Source of the DNA: Propioniciclava soli | Lineage (GTDB): Bacteria > Actinomycetota > Actinomycetes > Propionibacteriales > Propionibacteriaceae | Assembly: GCF_014858005.1 (NCBI RefSeq) | Contig: NZ_JACYOT010000001.1 | Coordinates: 434,001-498,000 of the forward strand | Direction of reading: 5' to 3' | DNA: 64,000 nt | Shown here: piece after piece, positions 25,641 to 34,314 of the stretch | Layout of the letters: every line of letters starts with the position of its first letter | How positions within the stretch are numbered: the first letter of the stretch is position 1 | Made by a program: the position numbers and the translations under genes | Notes under the pieces: model-generated | Database searches by the model: none | The model's input: the letters and a program-made list of their open reading frames with translations, nothing else | What the model was told of the DNA's origin: nothing

Positions 25641-26679
25641 CGTCCTCTCCCGCCCCGCGCCGGCTCGCCCGGCGGACGCCCCCGCGTCCGGCCCGCTGCC
25701 CACCGTGGCCGCCCGCCGGCGCTACACCGTCGTCGTGGTGGTGCTCGCGGCGATGGCCCTGGGTTTCGGCTTCGGCCTGCTGGCGTGGGCCAACCCCATG
25801 CCGGTCGGGTCGCTCGGGTTCTGGCGCATCGCCGAGCTGCGCGCCACCAACCTCGTCACCATGGGCGTGGTCGCACTCTGCCAGGCCGTGGCCACCGTCA
25901 GCTTCCAGACCGTCACCACCAACCGCATCCTGACCCCCTCGATCATGGGTTTCGAGGCCCTGTACGCCGCGATCCAGACGACGGCCGTCTACGTCCTCGG
26001 CGTCACCGGCATCATCGCCCTGCAGGGGCTGCCGCAGTTCGTGCTGCAGGTCGTGGTGATGGTCGCGTTCTCGGCTTTGCTGTACGGCTGGCTCCTCACC
26101 GGACGCTTCGGCAACCTCCAGATCATGCTGCTGATCGGCATCATTCTCGGTGGCGGCCTGCGCTCGGTCTCCTCCTTCATGCAGCGTCTGCTGACCCCGA
26201 GCGAGTTCGACGTGCTCACCGCCCGGTTGTTCGGCAACGTCAGCAACGCCGATCCGCAGTATCTGCTCGTCGGCGTCCCCGTGGCCCTGGTCGTCTCCGG
26301 GGTGTTGTACCTGCGCTCCCACCGGCTCAACGTGCTGGCGCTCGGCCGGGAGACCAGCCTCAACCTCGGGGTCAACCACCGCCGCGAGCTCATCACGGTG
26401 CTCGTGCTGGTCTCGATCCTGATGGCCATCTCGACCGCGTTGGTCGGCCCGCTGACCTTCCTCGGGTTCCTGGTGGCGACGCTGTCGTACCAGTTGGCCG
26501 ACACCTACGACCACCGCCTCATCTTCCCGGTCGCCGCGCTGACCGGCTTCGTGGTGCTGAGCGGTGCCTACTTCGTCATGAACCACGTCTTCCGGGCCGA
26601 GGGTGTGGTGTCCGTCATCATCGAGCTGGTGGGGGGAACCGTGTTCCTGTTCGTGATCGTGAGGAAGGGGCGCCTGTGA
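25633..26679 (+). CDS. Iron-siderophore ABC importer permease (FecCD family), second subunit
   Basis: 348 residues from GTG 25633, inside the end of the preceding gene. It has a 35-residue cytoplasmic N terminus and about nine or ten helices. FecCD features include ELRATNLVTMGVVALCQAV, LGRETSLNLGVNHRRE (the ATPase-contact loop) and GPLTFLGFLVATL. Compared with many FecCD proteins the GLxxPH motif is replaced by GFLVATLSYQL, as in the YclO/FatC branch. Its stop overlaps the ATPase start. Confidence 0.92.
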   Translation: MADVLSRPAPARPADAPASGPLPTVAARRRYTVVVVVLAAMALGFGFGLLAWANPMPVGSLGFWRIAELRATNLVTMGVVALCQAVATVSFQTVTTNRILTPSIMGFEALYAAIQTTAVYVLGVTGIIALQGLPQFVLQVVVMVAFSALLYGWLLTGRFGNLQIMLLIGIILGGGLRSVSSFMQRLLTPSEFDVLTARLFGNVSNADPQYLLVGVPVALVVSGVLYLRSHRLNVLALGRETSLNLGVNHRRELITVLVLVSILMAISTALVGPLTFLGFLVATLSYQLADTYDHRLIFPVAALTGFVVLSGAYFVMNHVFRAEGVVSVIIELVGGTVFLFVIVRKGRL

Positions 26680-27431
26680 TCCGCGTCACGGACGTCATCA
26701 AGCGCTACTCCAGCGAGGTGGCCATCGGGCCGGTCGACCTCACCATCGAGCCGGGCGGCATCATCGCCCTCGTCGGCCCCAACGGGGCCGGCAAGTCGAC
26801 GCTCCTGACGATGATGGGCCGCCTGCTGGGCATGGACGGGGGCAGCATCAGCATCGCCGGGCACGACGTCGCGCGGACGCCCTCGCGCGAGCTGGCCACG
26901 ATCGTCTCGATCCTGCGGCAGGAGAACCACTTCATCACCCGGTTGACGGTGCGCCAACTCGTCGGGTTCGGTCGCTTCCCATACTCCCAGGGGCGCCTGA
27001 CGCCGGCCGACGAGCAGATCATCGACCGGGCCATCTCCTTCCTCGACCTCACGGGGCTCGAGGGCCGCTACCTCGACGAACTGTCCGGCGGGCAGCGGCA
27101 ACGGGCCTACGTCGCCATGGTGCTGGCGCAGGACACGGAGTACGTCTTGTTGGACGAACCCCTCAACAACCTCGACATGCGCCACTCGGTGGCCATGATG
27201 CGCCACCTGCACGATGCCGCCCACACGCTGGGGCGCACCATCGTGATCGTGCTGCACGACATCAACTTCGCCTGCCAGTACGCCGACCGGCTGTGCGCCA
27301 TGAAGGACGGCCGGGTGGTCGCGTTCGGCACGCCGGAGGAGATCATGACCAGCGAGGTCCTCACCGACGTCTTCGAGACGACGGTCGAGGTCATCGACGG
27401 GCCCCGGGGCCGGTTGGCCGTCTACTACTGA
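26676..27431 (+). CDS. Iron-siderophore ABC importer ATPase (YclP/FecE-like)
   Basis: 251 residues from GTG 26676 (overlap GTGA). Walker A GPNGAGKS (about residues 34-41), Q-loop LRQENH, signature LSGGQRQRAYVA, Walker B YVLLDEPLNNLD and switch His in VLHDINFACQYADR are all intact. The signature-to-Walker-B stretch AMVLAQDTEYVLLDEP is typical of the YclP/FatE group. It completes a binding protein-permease-permease-ATPase cassette. It is convergent with cydC, six bases apart, and no terminator hairpin is visible there. Confidence 0.94.
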   Translation: MIRVTDVIKRYSSEVAIGPVDLTIEPGGIIALVGPNGAGKSTLLTMMGRLLGMDGGSISIAGHDVARTPSRELATIVSILRQENHFITRLTVRQLVGFGRFPYSQGRLTPADEQIIDRAISFLDLTGLEGRYLDELSGGQRQRAYVAMVLAQDTEYVLLDEPLNNLDMRHSVAMMRHLHDAAHTLGRTIVIVLHDINFACQYADRLCAMKDGRVVAFGTPEEIMTSEVLTDVFETTVEVIDGPRGRLAVYY

Positions 27432-27437
27432 GCCCGC

Positions 27438-29018
27438 TCACCGAGCCGGGGCCGGCCCCAGGGTGACGACGCGGTCGCAGCGGGCCACGACGGCCGGGTC
27501 GTGGGTGATGACGAGCACCGGCCGATCGCCCGCGGAGGCCCAGATGTCGTCCAGCAACGCCGTCGCCGTCTCCGGGTCGAGGTGCTCGCTGGGCTCGTCG
27601 AGCACCAGCACCTGCGCCTCGCGCACCAGCAGGCGCGCCAGGGCGAGGCGGCGCTGCTCGCCGCCGGACAGGTCGGTGCCCAGCTCGCCGACGAGCCGGC
27701 CCGGGTCGACGCCGAGGCGGGCGCGGGCGAGGGCGTCGGCCACCTGCTCGGCGGACGCGTCCTTGGCGCCGATGCGGACGTTCTCGGCGACGGTGGTGGT
27801 GAAGACGTGGGCGTCCTGGGCGAGGTAGCCGATGCGGCCCTCGACGGTCACGGTTCCGGCCACGGGCGGGATCAGCCCGAGCACCGTCGCGGCCAGCGTC
27901 GTCTTGCCGACCCCGGAGGGCCCGACGAGGGCCACCCGCTGCCCGGGGGCGACCTCGAGGTCGAGCCCGCTGGCCAGCGGCGCCGCCCCGGGCCAGCCGA
28001 TGGCCAGGCCCCGCACCGCGAGGCGGGGGGCGGCGACCGGCTCGCCGGTGGCGACATCGCCCGCGCCGACGGTGGGGGCGTCCAGCAGGTCGCGCACCCG
28101 AGCCAGGGACGCCGACGCCCGCGTCCAGGTCTGGGCCGCTCGGGTGAAGTCGGCGAACACCTCGTGCAGCGCGAGCGGCATCAGCACGAGCACGGCGAGC
28201 ATCGGGCGTTCCAGGGTGCCGGCGCGCACGGCGTCCGCCCCGAGCAGCAGGGCGGCGACGACGGAGGCTCCCGCGGCGAGCACCTGCAGCGCCGTCGCCA
28301 GCCCGCGCGTCCAGGCGGCGCGGGCGTCGGCGGCGACCAGCCGGGCGTCGGCATCGGCGAGCCGGGCCAGGGCGTCGGCGTCGCGGCCGTGGGCGACGAG
28401 GTCGGGTGCCGTCCGGCCGATCTCGTGGACGACGTCGGCCAGGGCACCGCGCGCCGGCACGGCCGCGGCGTCCGCCGTCGCCGACAGCCGCGCGGCCAGC
28501 CACGGGGCCGCCACCCCGGCGACCAGGGCGGTGGCCAGCACCGCCAGCGCCACGGGCCACGCAAAGGCGCCCAGCACGAGGGTGGTGCCGAGCAGCACGA
28601 ACACCCCGGACGCGAACGGCAGCGCCACGCGCACGACGACGTCGAGCACCGCGTCCACGTCGGCGACCACCCGGGCGAGCAGGTCGCCGCGGCGGCGTCC
28701 GAGCAGCGTGGTGCGGGCCAGCCGGCCGTACGTCTCCAGGCGCAGGGCCGACTGCAGCTGCAGCGCCAGCTCGTGGCCGACGAGACGCTCGGTGTAGCGG
28801 AAGACGCCGCGGCCGATGCCGAAGGCGCGCACGAGCACGGCGGCGGCCGTGAGGTACATGACCGGCGGGTGCTCCGCGGCGCGCGAGAGCAACCACCCCG
28901 ACACCCCGAGCAGCGCCACCGAGGAGGCCGACGCGAGCGCGGCCAGCAGCACCGCGAGCGCGACGCGCCCCCAGCCGAGCGGCACGCCGGCGACGAGGCG
29001 GCCCAGCAACCGGGTCAT
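27438..29018 (-). CDS. cydC: Heterodimeric ABC exporter CydC subunit
   Basis: 526 residues from ATG 29018, overlapping the cydD stop by four bases. Six N-terminal helices include the CydC hallmark GVSGWLLSRAAEHPPVMYL and VRAFGIGRGVFRYTERLVGHE. The nucleotide domain has Walker A GPSGVGKT (about residue 360), signature LSGGEQRRLA and Walker B VLVLDEPSEHLD. CydDC exports glutathione/cysteine-type reductants or moves heme-related redox balance and is needed for cytochrome bd assembly. It is the last gene of cydABDC. Confidence 0.95.
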   Translation of the reverse strand: MTRLLGRLVAGVPLGWGRVALAVLLAALASASSVALLGVSGWLLSRAAEHPPVMYLTAAAVLVRAFGIGRGVFRYTERLVGHELALQLQSALRLETYGRLARTTLLGRRRGDLLARVVADVDAVLDVVVRVALPFASGVFVLLGTTLVLGAFAWPVALAVLATALVAGVAAPWLAARLSATADAAAVPARGALADVVHEIGRTAPDLVAHGRDADALARLADADARLVAADARAAWTRGLATALQVLAAGASVVAALLLGADAVRAGTLERPMLAVLVLMPLALHEVFADFTRAAQTWTRASASLARVRDLLDAPTVGAGDVATGEPVAAPRLAVRGLAIGWPGAAPLASGLDLEVAPGQRVALVGPSGVGKTTLAATVLGLIPPVAGTVTVEGRIGYLAQDAHVFTTTVAENVRIGAKDASAEQVADALARARLGVDPGRLVGELGTDLSGGEQRRLALARLLVREAQVLVLDEPSEHLDPETATALLDDIWASAGDRPVLVITHDPAVVARCDRVVTLGPAPAR

Positions 29019-30679
29019 GGCGTGCCCACTCGCGCGACGGCGCCGATCCGGACGACCCGGTCGGCCCCGGCCAGCACGGCCGGGCGGTGCGACACGACGA
29101 CCGCGGCCACGCCGGTGGCGCGCAGGCCGGCGAGCAGGGACGCCTCGGCGTCGGCGTCCAGCCCGGCGGTGGGCTCGTCGAGCAGCAGCAGGTCGGCGCC
29201 CGCGTCGATGCGCAGCAAGGCCCGGGCGACGGCGACGCGGCGGCGCTCGCCGGCGCTCAGGCCCTCCCCGTCGTCGCCGACGTCGCGAGCCGGGTCCATC
29301 CCGGGTGCACCGGCCCGGGCGAGGGCGTCCGCGACCGCGGCGTCGGAGGCGTCCGGATCGCCGAGGCGCACGTTGGTGGCGATCGTGCCCGCCACCATGC
29401 CGGGGTTCTGCCCGACGTACGCGATGCGCGCCCGGCCCGGGCCGGCGACCGTGCCCGCCGTGGGGGAGAGGAAGCCGACGAGCGCGTTGAGCACGGTGGT
29501 CTTGCCGCCGCCCGACGGGCCGGTGAGCACGACGAACTCCCCGGGCGCGACCGTGAGGTCGACCCCCGCCACGGCCGGGGCGTCGGCGCCCGGATAGGTG
29601 TGGGCCAGGCCCTCGACCCGCACGAGCTCACCGGCCGGGAGCGCGGCGGCCGGCCCGGTGGGGGTGGCGGGGGCGGCCTCGATGAAGGTGAGCGCCTCGT
29701 CGGCGGCGGCCATGCCGTCGGCGGCGTCGTGGTAGTGGACGCCGACCTGGCGCACCGGCAGGTAGACCTCGGGGGCGAGAATCAGCACGAACAGGGCGGT
29801 GGCGAGGTCGAGGTCGTGGGCCACGACGCGGAAGCCCACGGTGACCGCGACCAGGGCGACGCTCAGCGTCGCCAGCAGCTCGAGCACCAGGGCGGAGAGG
29901 AACGAGATGCGCAGGGTGCCCATCGTCTCGGCGCGATGGGCGTCCTCGGTGCGGCGCAGGCCGGTGGCCTGGGCGCGGGCCCGGCCGAACACCTGCAGGG
30001 TGGGCAGGCCGGTGACGAGGTCGGCGAAGTGGTGGGCGAGGCGCTGCTGGGTGGCCCAGCGCCGCTCGGTGCGGGCCTGCGTCGTCCACCCCACCAGCAC
30101 CATGAACACCGGAATGAGCGGCAGCGTCAGCGCAATGATCAGCGCGGCCGGCACGTCGGCCAGCAGGATCACCCCGCCCACGAGCACCGGCACCGTCACC
30201 GCGAGCAGCAGCTGGGGCAGGTACTTGCCGTAGTAGCCGTCGAGCGCGTCGAGGCCCACCGTGGCGAGCGTCACGAGCCGGGCGGTGGACGCCGAGGGGT
30301 CCAGCGGGCGGGCGAGCCGGGCCGCGACGAGGTCGCGGCGCAGACGCGATTTCACGGCCGCGACGGTGCGGTGCGCGAGCACCTGGTTGAGCCAGCCCAG
30401 CGCGGCCTTGCCGGCGAAGATCGCAGCCAGCGCGAGCGCGGCACCCCCGAGCTCCGGCCACCACCCGGTGCCGGGGGTGGGGCTGGTGTATTCCCACCCG
30501 GGGGCGGCGGCGAACACGCCGCTGATCGCCCCCGCGAGCACCCACGCCTGAGCGACGGTCAGCACGGCGACCAGGCAGCCGATGAGGGCGCCGGCGACGA
30601 GGTACCACCGGGTCGCTGCCGCGCGGCGCACCAGCCGTGGGTCGATCGGTCCCCGCCGTCGTCCCTCGCCTGCCACCAC
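29015..30679 (-). CDS. cydD: Heterodimeric ABC exporter CydD subunit
   Basis: 554 residues from GTG 30679 (a second GTG follows directly). Six helices precede an ATPase domain with Walker A GPSGGGKT (about residue 388), signature LSAGERRRVA and Walker B LLLLDEPTAGLD. The region VFGRARAQATGLRRTEDAHRAETMGTLR is typical of CydD. It lies six bases downstream of cydB and overlaps cydC, making a tightly packed operon. It works with CydC in the cytoplasmic membrane. Confidence 0.95.
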   Translation of the reverse strand: MVAGEGRRRGPIDPRLVRRAAATRWYLVAGALIGCLVAVLTVAQAWVLAGAISGVFAAAPGWEYTSPTPGTGWWPELGGAALALAAIFAGKAALGWLNQVLAHRTVAAVKSRLRRDLVAARLARPLDPSASTARLVTLATVGLDALDGYYGKYLPQLLLAVTVPVLVGGVILLADVPAALIIALTLPLIPVFMVLVGWTTQARTERRWATQQRLAHHFADLVTGLPTLQVFGRARAQATGLRRTEDAHRAETMGTLRISFLSALVLELLATLSVALVAVTVGFRVVAHDLDLATALFVLILAPEVYLPVRQVGVHYHDAADGMAAADEALTFIEAAPATPTGPAAALPAGELVRVEGLAHTYPGADAPAVAGVDLTVAPGEFVVLTGPSGGGKTTVLNALVGFLSPTAGTVAGPGRARIAYVGQNPGMVAGTIATNVRLGDPDASDAAVADALARAGAPGMDPARDVGDDGEGLSAGERRRVAVARALLRIDAGADLLLLDEPTAGLDADAEASLLAGLRATGVAAVVVSHRPAVLAGADRVVRIGAVARVGTP

Positions 30680-30685
30680 GACAGG

Positions 30686-31744
30686 TTACGCGGCCAGCGA
30701 GGCGTCCTCCGGGATGTTCTTGGTGCTGAGGCGCTTGCGGAACACCCAGAGCGTCCAGCCCTGGTAGGCGAGCACGATCGGCACGAACACCACCGCGGCA
30801 CCCGTCATGATCGAGAGCGTCAGGTCGGTCGACGCCGCCTGGACGCGATCCAGCGGCACGGCCACGGCGCTGTTGTCGAAGCCCAGGTTGGGCCACATGC
30901 GGGCGAAGATCCACACCGCGACGGTGAAGATCGTGACGGTCGTGAGCACGAAGGCCCAGCCGTCGCGTCCGGCGCGGATCGCGAGCCAGCTGCCGACGAG
31001 CGCGACCGCCGCGACCGCGGCGAGCAGCCAGCCGAGGACGCCGAACCCGTACGCGAGGTTGGCCCACAGCAGGTAGGCGGCACCGCCGATGATGGCGACG
31101 ACGCCGACCTTGCCGGCGAACTCCTCGGCCCGGTCGTGGACGACGTCACGGGTCTTGAGGGCGAGGAAGTTGGCGCCGTGGAACAGGAACAGCACCACGA
31201 GCACGACGCCGCCGAGCAGCGCGAACGGGCTGAACAGGCTCCAGAAGCCGCCGGAGAACACGTACAGGTTGTCGTTGCCGGGGGCCGTGGTGACCGGCAT
31301 GCCGATGATGAAGTTGGCGAACCCGACGCCGAACACGAGCGACACCACGAAGGAGCCGACGCCGGCCATCACGTCGAAGCGGGTGCGCCATGCCGAGTCG
31401 GGGTTCTTGGCGCGGTACTCGAAGGCCACGCCGCGGATGATGAGGCCGACGAGGATCAGGAACAGCGGGAGGTACAGCCCCGAGAACAGCGTGGCGTACC
31501 AGCCCGGGAAGGCCGCGAACGTGGCCCCACCGGCGGTGAGCAGCCACACCTCGTTGCCGTCCCACAGCGGGCCGATGGTGTTCACGATGACCCGGCGCTC
31601 CTTCTCGTTGCGGCCGAGCACGCGGATGAGCATGCCGACGCCGTAGTCGAAGCCCTCGAGGATGAGGTAGCCGATCCAGAGCACGGCGATGAGCAGGTAC
31701 CAGACGACCTGCAGGGTGGTGGGTTCGGTGGCGAGCAGCGTCAC
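30686..31744 (-). CDS. cydB: Cytochrome bd ubiquinol/menaquinol oxidase subunit II
   Basis: 352 residues from ATG 31744. The N terminus VVWYLLIAVLWIGYLILEGFDYGVGML is the CydB signature, and WDGNEVWLLTAGGATFAAFPGWYATLFSG is the conserved second-third helix region. About eight to nine helices in total. With CydA it forms the high-affinity bd-type terminal oxidase, useful at low oxygen. It begins 14 bases after cydA. Confidence 0.96.
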   Translation of the reverse strand: MTLLATEPTTLQVVWYLLIAVLWIGYLILEGFDYGVGMLIRVLGRNEKERRVIVNTIGPLWDGNEVWLLTAGGATFAAFPGWYATLFSGLYLPLFLILVGLIIRGVAFEYRAKNPDSAWRTRFDVMAGVGSFVVSLVFGVGFANFIIGMPVTTAPGNDNLYVFSGGFWSLFSPFALLGGVVLVVLFLFHGANFLALKTRDVVHDRAEEFAGKVGVVAIIGGAAYLLWANLAYGFGVLGWLLAAVAAVALVGSWLAIRAGRDGWAFVLTTVTIFTVAVWIFARMWPNLGFDNSAVAVPLDRVQAASTDLTLSIMTGAAVVFVPIVLAYQGWTLWVFRKRLSTKNIPEDASLAA

Positions 31745-31758
31745 GGGAGTCTCCTTCC

Positions 31759-33255
31759 TCAGTAGGCGAAGGAGAGGACGTCGTCCTCACCCTTGATCTC
31801 GACCTCGGGCACCTCGGCCGGCATGCCGGCGTGGGCGTACTTCAGCAGCAGGCCGACCTCGACGACGGCGAGCGCGCCGTAGAGGACGGTGTAGCCCACC
31901 ATCGACGCGAACACCGTGCCGGCCCCCACGCCGGGGGAGACGGCCAGCTCCGTCGGCAGCACACCGGCCACCACCCAGGGTTGGCGGCCCATCTCGGTGA
32001 AGATCCAGCCGGCCGAGTTGGCGAACAGCGGCGCGAGCACCACGGCGATCAGCGTGACGTCCAGCCCCAGGCCGGGTTTCGGGAGCTTGCCGCGCCCCAG
32101 CTGCAGCAGCGTGAAGGCGCCGATGCCCATGGCCAGGAAGCCCAGCGTCATCATGATGCGGAACGTCCAGTAGCTGACGGGGATGATGGGCGTGAAGTCG
32201 GTGATGCCGAGCGTGGCCAGCTTCTCGGCGTAGGCCTGCTGCAGCGGCGAGTCGGGGTTCACCAGCTCGCCGCGCTGGTAGGCGGCCTGCAGGTTGCGGA
32301 TGCCGGGGATCTCGGCGTACGGGTCGCCCGCGGCCAGGAAGCCCAGCACGCCCGGCACGTGCAGTTCGAAGACCGGCTCGGTGCCGTCGAGCGTCCCGAT
32401 GGTGAGCAGGGAGAACGGCGCCATCTCGCCGTCGCCGCCGGCCGTCTCGTAGAGGGCCTCGGCGGCCGCCATCTTCATGGGCTGCACGTCGTACATGATC
32501 TTGGCCTGCAGGTCGCCGGAGATCACCGTGGCCAGGCCTGCGCCGAGCAGCACCCACGCGCCGAGCTTCGTCGCCCAGCGGTAGCCCGCCACGTCGTCGT
32601 CCTCGGCCGGCGTCCGGTCGGCCTTGTTGAGCCGCGCCAGGTGCCACGCGGCCACGGCCAGGACGAAGCCCGAGCCGGTCATGAACGCGGCGGCCACGGT
32701 GTGGGGGAACGTGACGAGGAACACCGGGTTGGTGAACAGGGCGAGGAAGTCGGTCATCTCCGCCCGGTCGGTGATCGGGTTCCAGGTCGCACCCACCGGG
32801 TTCTGCATGAAGCTGTTGGCGGCGAGGATGAACACCGCCGAGAGCAGCGTGCCGCTGGACGCCAGCCAGATGCACATCAGGTGGACCTTGCGGGACAGGC
32901 GGTCCCACCCGAAGATCCACAGGCCGAGGAAGGTGGACTCGAGGAAGAACGCGAGCAGGGCCTCCAGGGCGAGGGGCGCGCCGAAGATGTCGCCGACGAA
33001 GCGGCTGTACTCCGACCAGTTCATGCCGAACTGGAACTCCTGGACGATGCCCGTCACGACGCCCATGGCGAAGTTGATGAGGAACAACTTGCCGAAGAAC
33101 TTCGTGAGGCGCAGGTACGTGGCGTCGCCGGTGCGGTACCAGCGGGTCTGCATGACGGCGACGAGGAAGGACAGCGAGATCGTGACCGGCACGAAGAAGT
33201 AGTGGTAGACGGTCGTGATCCCGAACTGCCACCGTGCGAGGATGTCCGGACTCAT
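31759..33255 (-). CDS. cydA: Cytochrome bd oxidase subunit I
   Basis: 498 residues from ATG 33255. Heme ligands and quinol-site residues are recognisable: LARWQFGITTVYHYFFVPVTI with the N-terminal His, the helix FGMNWSEYSRFVGDIFGAPLALE with conserved Glu, and EMGRQPWVV, the conserved GRQPW motif after the Q-loop. The Q-loop is about the length of the short class. No ribosome site precedes the ATG. TACACT ends seven bases upstream, suggesting a leaderless transcript. The dyad shared with a divergent BlaI-type regulator overlaps this promoter. Confidence 0.96.
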   Translation of the reverse strand: MSPDILARWQFGITTVYHYFFVPVTISLSFLVAVMQTRWYRTGDATYLRLTKFFGKLFLINFAMGVVTGIVQEFQFGMNWSEYSRFVGDIFGAPLALEALLAFFLESTFLGLWIFGWDRLSRKVHLMCIWLASSGTLLSAVFILAANSFMQNPVGATWNPITDRAEMTDFLALFTNPVFLVTFPHTVAAAFMTGSGFVLAVAAWHLARLNKADRTPAEDDDVAGYRWATKLGAWVLLGAGLATVISGDLQAKIMYDVQPMKMAAAEALYETAGGDGEMAPFSLLTIGTLDGTEPVFELHVPGVLGFLAAGDPYAEIPGIRNLQAAYQRGELVNPDSPLQQAYAEKLATLGITDFTPIIPVSYWTFRIMMTLGFLAMGIGAFTLLQLGRGKLPKPGLGLDVTLIAVVLAPLFANSAGWIFTEMGRQPWVVAGVLPTELAVSPGVGAGTVFASMVGYTVLYGALAVVEVGLLLKYAHAGMPAEVPEVEIKGEDDVLSFAY

Positions 33256-33262
33256 GCGGCGG

Positions 33263-33268
33263 AGTGTA
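33263..33268 (-). promoter_or_regulatory. Predicted -10 box of cydABDC (leaderless)
   Basis: TACACT on the minus strand fits TANNNT and ends seven bases before the cydA ATG. It overlaps the left arm of the dyad at 33266-33284, so a bound repressor would block it. Confidence 0.5.
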
Positions 33269-33284
33269 CTACTTTGCGTCGTAC
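33266..33284. promoter_or_regulatory. Probable BlaI-type operator between cydA and the regulator gene
   Basis: GTACTAC-N5-GTCGTAC is an inverted repeat with one mismatch per arm pair. A second, perfect palindrome GTCGTACGAC (33278-33287) overlaps it. BlaI/MecI/CopY proteins bind dyads with TAC/GTA-type arms. The site lies in the 58-base gap between the divergent genes. Confidence 0.5.
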
Positions 33285-33301
33285 GACACCACCCGGCGGG
33301 T

Positions 33302-33307
33302 TACGAT
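33302..33307 (+). promoter_or_regulatory. Predicted -10 box of the BlaI-type regulator (leaderless)
   Basis: TACGAT fits TANNNT and ends six bases before GTG 33314; no ribosome site is present. Confidence 0.45.
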
Positions 33308-33313
33308 GCTGCC

Positions 33314-33634
33314 GTGTCGATTCTCGGAGAGCTGGAACAGGCGGTGATGGACGCCCTGTGGCGCCGGTCAGCCCCCACATCCGTGCGCGACGTCCACGCT
33401 GAATTGGCCGCCCAGCGCGAGATCGCCTACACCACCGTCATGACCGTGCTCGACCGGCTCGCCAAGAAGGGCATCGTCGTCCGCCAGCTCGACGGCCGCG
33501 CCTGGTTCTACGAGCCCGCGCACTCCCGCGTCGAGCTGCACGCCCGCGCGATCGAGGACATTCTCGGGGACCTCCCCCTCGATGTCCGTCACGCGGTGTG
33601 GGAGCGGTTGCGAGCCGGGGACTCCGCCGACTGA
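33314..33634 (+). CDS. BlaI/MecI/CopY-family transcriptional regulator
   Basis: 106 residues from GTG 33314. The winged helix domain is typical: LGELEQAVMDALWRR, SVRDVHAELA, and the recognition/wing segment IAYTTVMTVLDRLAKKGIVVRQ (residues about 38-60). The C-terminal dimerisation helices are short, as in mycobacterial BlaI homologues. No sensor protease (BlaR-type) is next to it, so the inducing signal is unknown. Divergence from cydA across a shared dyad suggests control of cytochrome bd and of itself. This is an inference from position. Confidence 0.86.
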   Translation: MSILGELEQAVMDALWRRSAPTSVRDVHAELAAQREIAYTTVMTVLDRLAKKGIVVRQLDGRAWFYEPAHSRVELHARAIEDILGDLPLDVRHAVWERLRAGDSAD

Positions 33635-33684
33635 CGCGTCGTTTGGGCAGCCTGCCCTTCGTTGCCGGATGCGCGATTCGGGAT

Positions 33685-33690
33685 CAGGAT
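33685..33690 (+). promoter_or_regulatory. Predicted -10 box of the VIT-family gene (leaderless)
   Basis: CAGGAT ends six bases before ATG 33697, and no clear ribosome site is present (only CGGGG directly before the ATG). Confidence 0.35.
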
Positions 33691-33696
33691 CGGGGC

Positions 33697-34290
33697 ATGA
33701 GCGAGACCCCGCCCGCTGCTGCCGCCCCGGCCGCGTCGCAGCCCACGCCCCTCGACGTGTCCGGCTCGGACGCCGGGCTGCTGAACAAGCTGCGCGCCGC
33801 CGTGCTGGGGGCCAACGACGGCATCGTGTCGATCGCCGGCATGGTCATGGGCGTGGCCGGCGCCACGACCGATTCCGTGTCCATCCTGGTCGCCGGGATC
33901 GCCGGGCTCGTCGCCGGTGCGCTGTCGATGGCCGTCGGGGAGTACGTCTCGGTCAGCGCCCAGCGGGACAGCGAGCGCGCCCTGCTGGCCCGGGAGGGCC
34001 GCCCCGCCCAGCAGCTCATCAGCGCCTGGGCGGCCGCCGGGGCGTCCATGGCCGCGTTCACCGCGGGCGCGCTGGTGCCGTTGCTGGCGATGGTGCTGAC
34101 CCCGCCGGCGTTCCGGGTCGCCGCGACCGTGGCGGCCGTGGTGGTGGCGTTGAGCCTCACGGGTTACCTCAGCGCCCGCGCCGGCCGGGCGCCGGCCGGG
34201 GTCGCCGTGGCGCGTGTCATCACCGGGGGCCTGCTGGCCATGGCGATCACCTACGGCATCGGCGCGCTGGTGGGCACCCAACTCGGCTGA
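33697..34290 (+). CDS. VIT1/CCC1-family metal transporter
   Basis: 197 residues from ATG 33697; earlier in-frame codons overlap the regulator gene. The family signature is LRAAVLGANDGIVSIAGMVMGVAGAT (about residues 33-58), with metal-site Asp/Glu residues, followed by LVAGALSMAVGEYVSVSAQRDSE and three further helices. The cytoplasmic metal-binding insertion of plant VIT1 is short here. Proteins of this family export or sequester Fe2+ or Mn2+. It stands alone and is convergent with the APC permease gene. Confidence 0.87.
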   Translation: MSETPPAAAAPAASQPTPLDVSGSDAGLLNKLRAAVLGANDGIVSIAGMVMGVAGATTDSVSILVAGIAGLVAGALSMAVGEYVSVSAQRDSERALLAREGRPAQQLISAWAAAGASMAAFTAGALVPLLAMVLTPPAFRVAATVAAVVVALSLTGYLSARAGRAPAGVAVARVITGGLLAMAITYGIGALVGTQLG

Positions 34291-34314
34291 CGTCCCCGGT
34301 TTGGGGAGGGAGCC

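Noticed and set aside
34291-34314. Small hairpin TCCCC/GGGGA between the VIT-family and APC genes
   Set aside because: Five-base stem without a T-run; not convincing as a terminator.
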